Source: Desulfobacteraceae bacterium
GTDB lineage: Bacteria > Desulfobacterota > Desulfobacteria > Desulfobacterales > ETH-SRB1
Direction of reading: 5' to 3'
Assembly (NCBI GenBank): GCA_030638305.1
Contig: DAOWEW010000215.1
Coordinates: 1 to 14,559, forward strand
DNA length: 14,559 bases
Of this stretch, positions 14,272 through 14,559 are shown one piece after another (the stretch's first letter is position 1; the number at the start of each line of letters is the position of its first letter). The notes beneath the pieces are model-generated. The model did no database searches. It was not told the DNA's origin and was given only the letters and a program-made list of their open reading frames with translations. The translations under genes and the position numbers were made by a program.

Positions 14272-14559
14272 CATCAAATCTAAAATCGTTGATAGGAAAA
14301 TTAAACACTACCTGCCGAAGCGCTCTGGAAGCGGCTGCCGGCCTTTGCCTGTCTCAAACTCATTATGAAGTGGACATAGAACACTTCCTCATCAAACTTT
14401 TTGAGATTGCATATACTTATATGCAGAAGATACTCAGGCACTTCGAGATTAATGAGGCTCATTTGGTATCTGATCTCACACGTACCATGGAGGGGTTTAA
14501 AACAGGCAACGCCAGAACTCCTGCTCTCTCTCCCCGCATACCAGCCATGATTCAGGAAG
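14265..14559 (+). CDS. tssH: Type VI AAA+ ATPase TssH (ClpV), 5' part
   Basis: The first 98 codons of TssH/ClpV are present; the gene runs off the right edge. The text is the ClpV N-domain: LKSLIGKLNTTCRSALEAA (about 6-24), GLCLSQTHYEVDIEHFLIKL, then ILRHFEINEAHLV and the linker-proximal GNARTPALSPR. This domain binds the TssC N-terminal helix exposed in contracted sheaths; the two AAA+ modules beyond the edge would then pull TssB/C apart. The ATG overlaps the tssG stop, and GGAG (AAGGAGCC) lies about 8 bases upstream. No ATPase motif is inside the window, so activity cannot be judged. Confidence 0.95.
   Translation, partial: MLASNLKSLIGKLNTTCRSALEAAAGLCLSQTHYEVDIEHFLIKLFEIAYTYMQKILRHFEINEAHLVSDLTRTMEGFKTGNARTPALSPRIPAMIQE

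Noticed and set aside
1..14559. tRNA, rRNA or complete insertion sequence
   Set aside because: I saw no cloverleaf-like or rRNA-like sequence and no transposase with terminal repeats; this was by eye, not by a covariance search.

Overview
The window looks like a chromosomal segment from an anaerobic, selenium-using bacterium, most likely a Desulfobacterota (sulfate-reducer type) relative. The grounds are moderate GC with AT-rich intergenic DNA, a Uxx-star type glutaredoxin-like gene with in-frame UGA codons, a multi-PAS hybrid histidine kinase, and hairpin-rich intergenic repeats of a kind I associate with these genomes. The taxonomic call is inference.

Left part (1-2000, minus strand): a GT4-type glycosyltransferase is followed 21 bases later by a small gene that plain ORF calling misses because it carries UGA codons. 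It reads as a glutaredoxin-like selenoprotein with UGA at residue 13 and a second UGA three codons before a TAG stop. Each UGA is followed by a stem-loop of nearly the same geometry (loop 17-18 bases after the UGA, GU inside a 5-base loop), as expected for bacterial SECIS elements. Beyond it lies about 400 bases without a convincing gene, holding an inverted pair of diverged repeats.

Middle left (2000-3200, plus strand): a graveyard of a purine/methylthioadenosine salvage locus. A purine nucleoside phosphorylase has lost its N-terminal quarter, and the first 27 or so codons of an MtaD-like amidohydrolase follow, cut off abruptly. A hairpin-rich repeat then separates this from the next gene.

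Middle (3197-5779, minus strand): a soluble 860-residue hybrid histidine kinase with the order REC-coil-PAS-PAS-HisKA-HATPase-REC. Upstream is about 300 bases that hold a degraded coding-like fragment and the promoter region of the divergent operon.

Right part (6081-14559, plus strand): a type VI secretion operon, tagJ-tssA-tssB-tssC-hcp-tssE-tssF-tssG-tssH, running off the right edge within tssH/clpV. The sheath (TssB/C), tube (Hcp), baseplate (TssE/F/G), cap/initiator (TssA), accessory TagJ and recycling ATPase (TssH) are all encoded. The membrane complex (TssJ/L/M), TssK, VgrG and effectors are not in the window. Several genes overlap, which argues for one transcript, but hcp has its own strong ribosome site and a possible internal promoter, and short tandem repeats sit in two of the operon's gaps.
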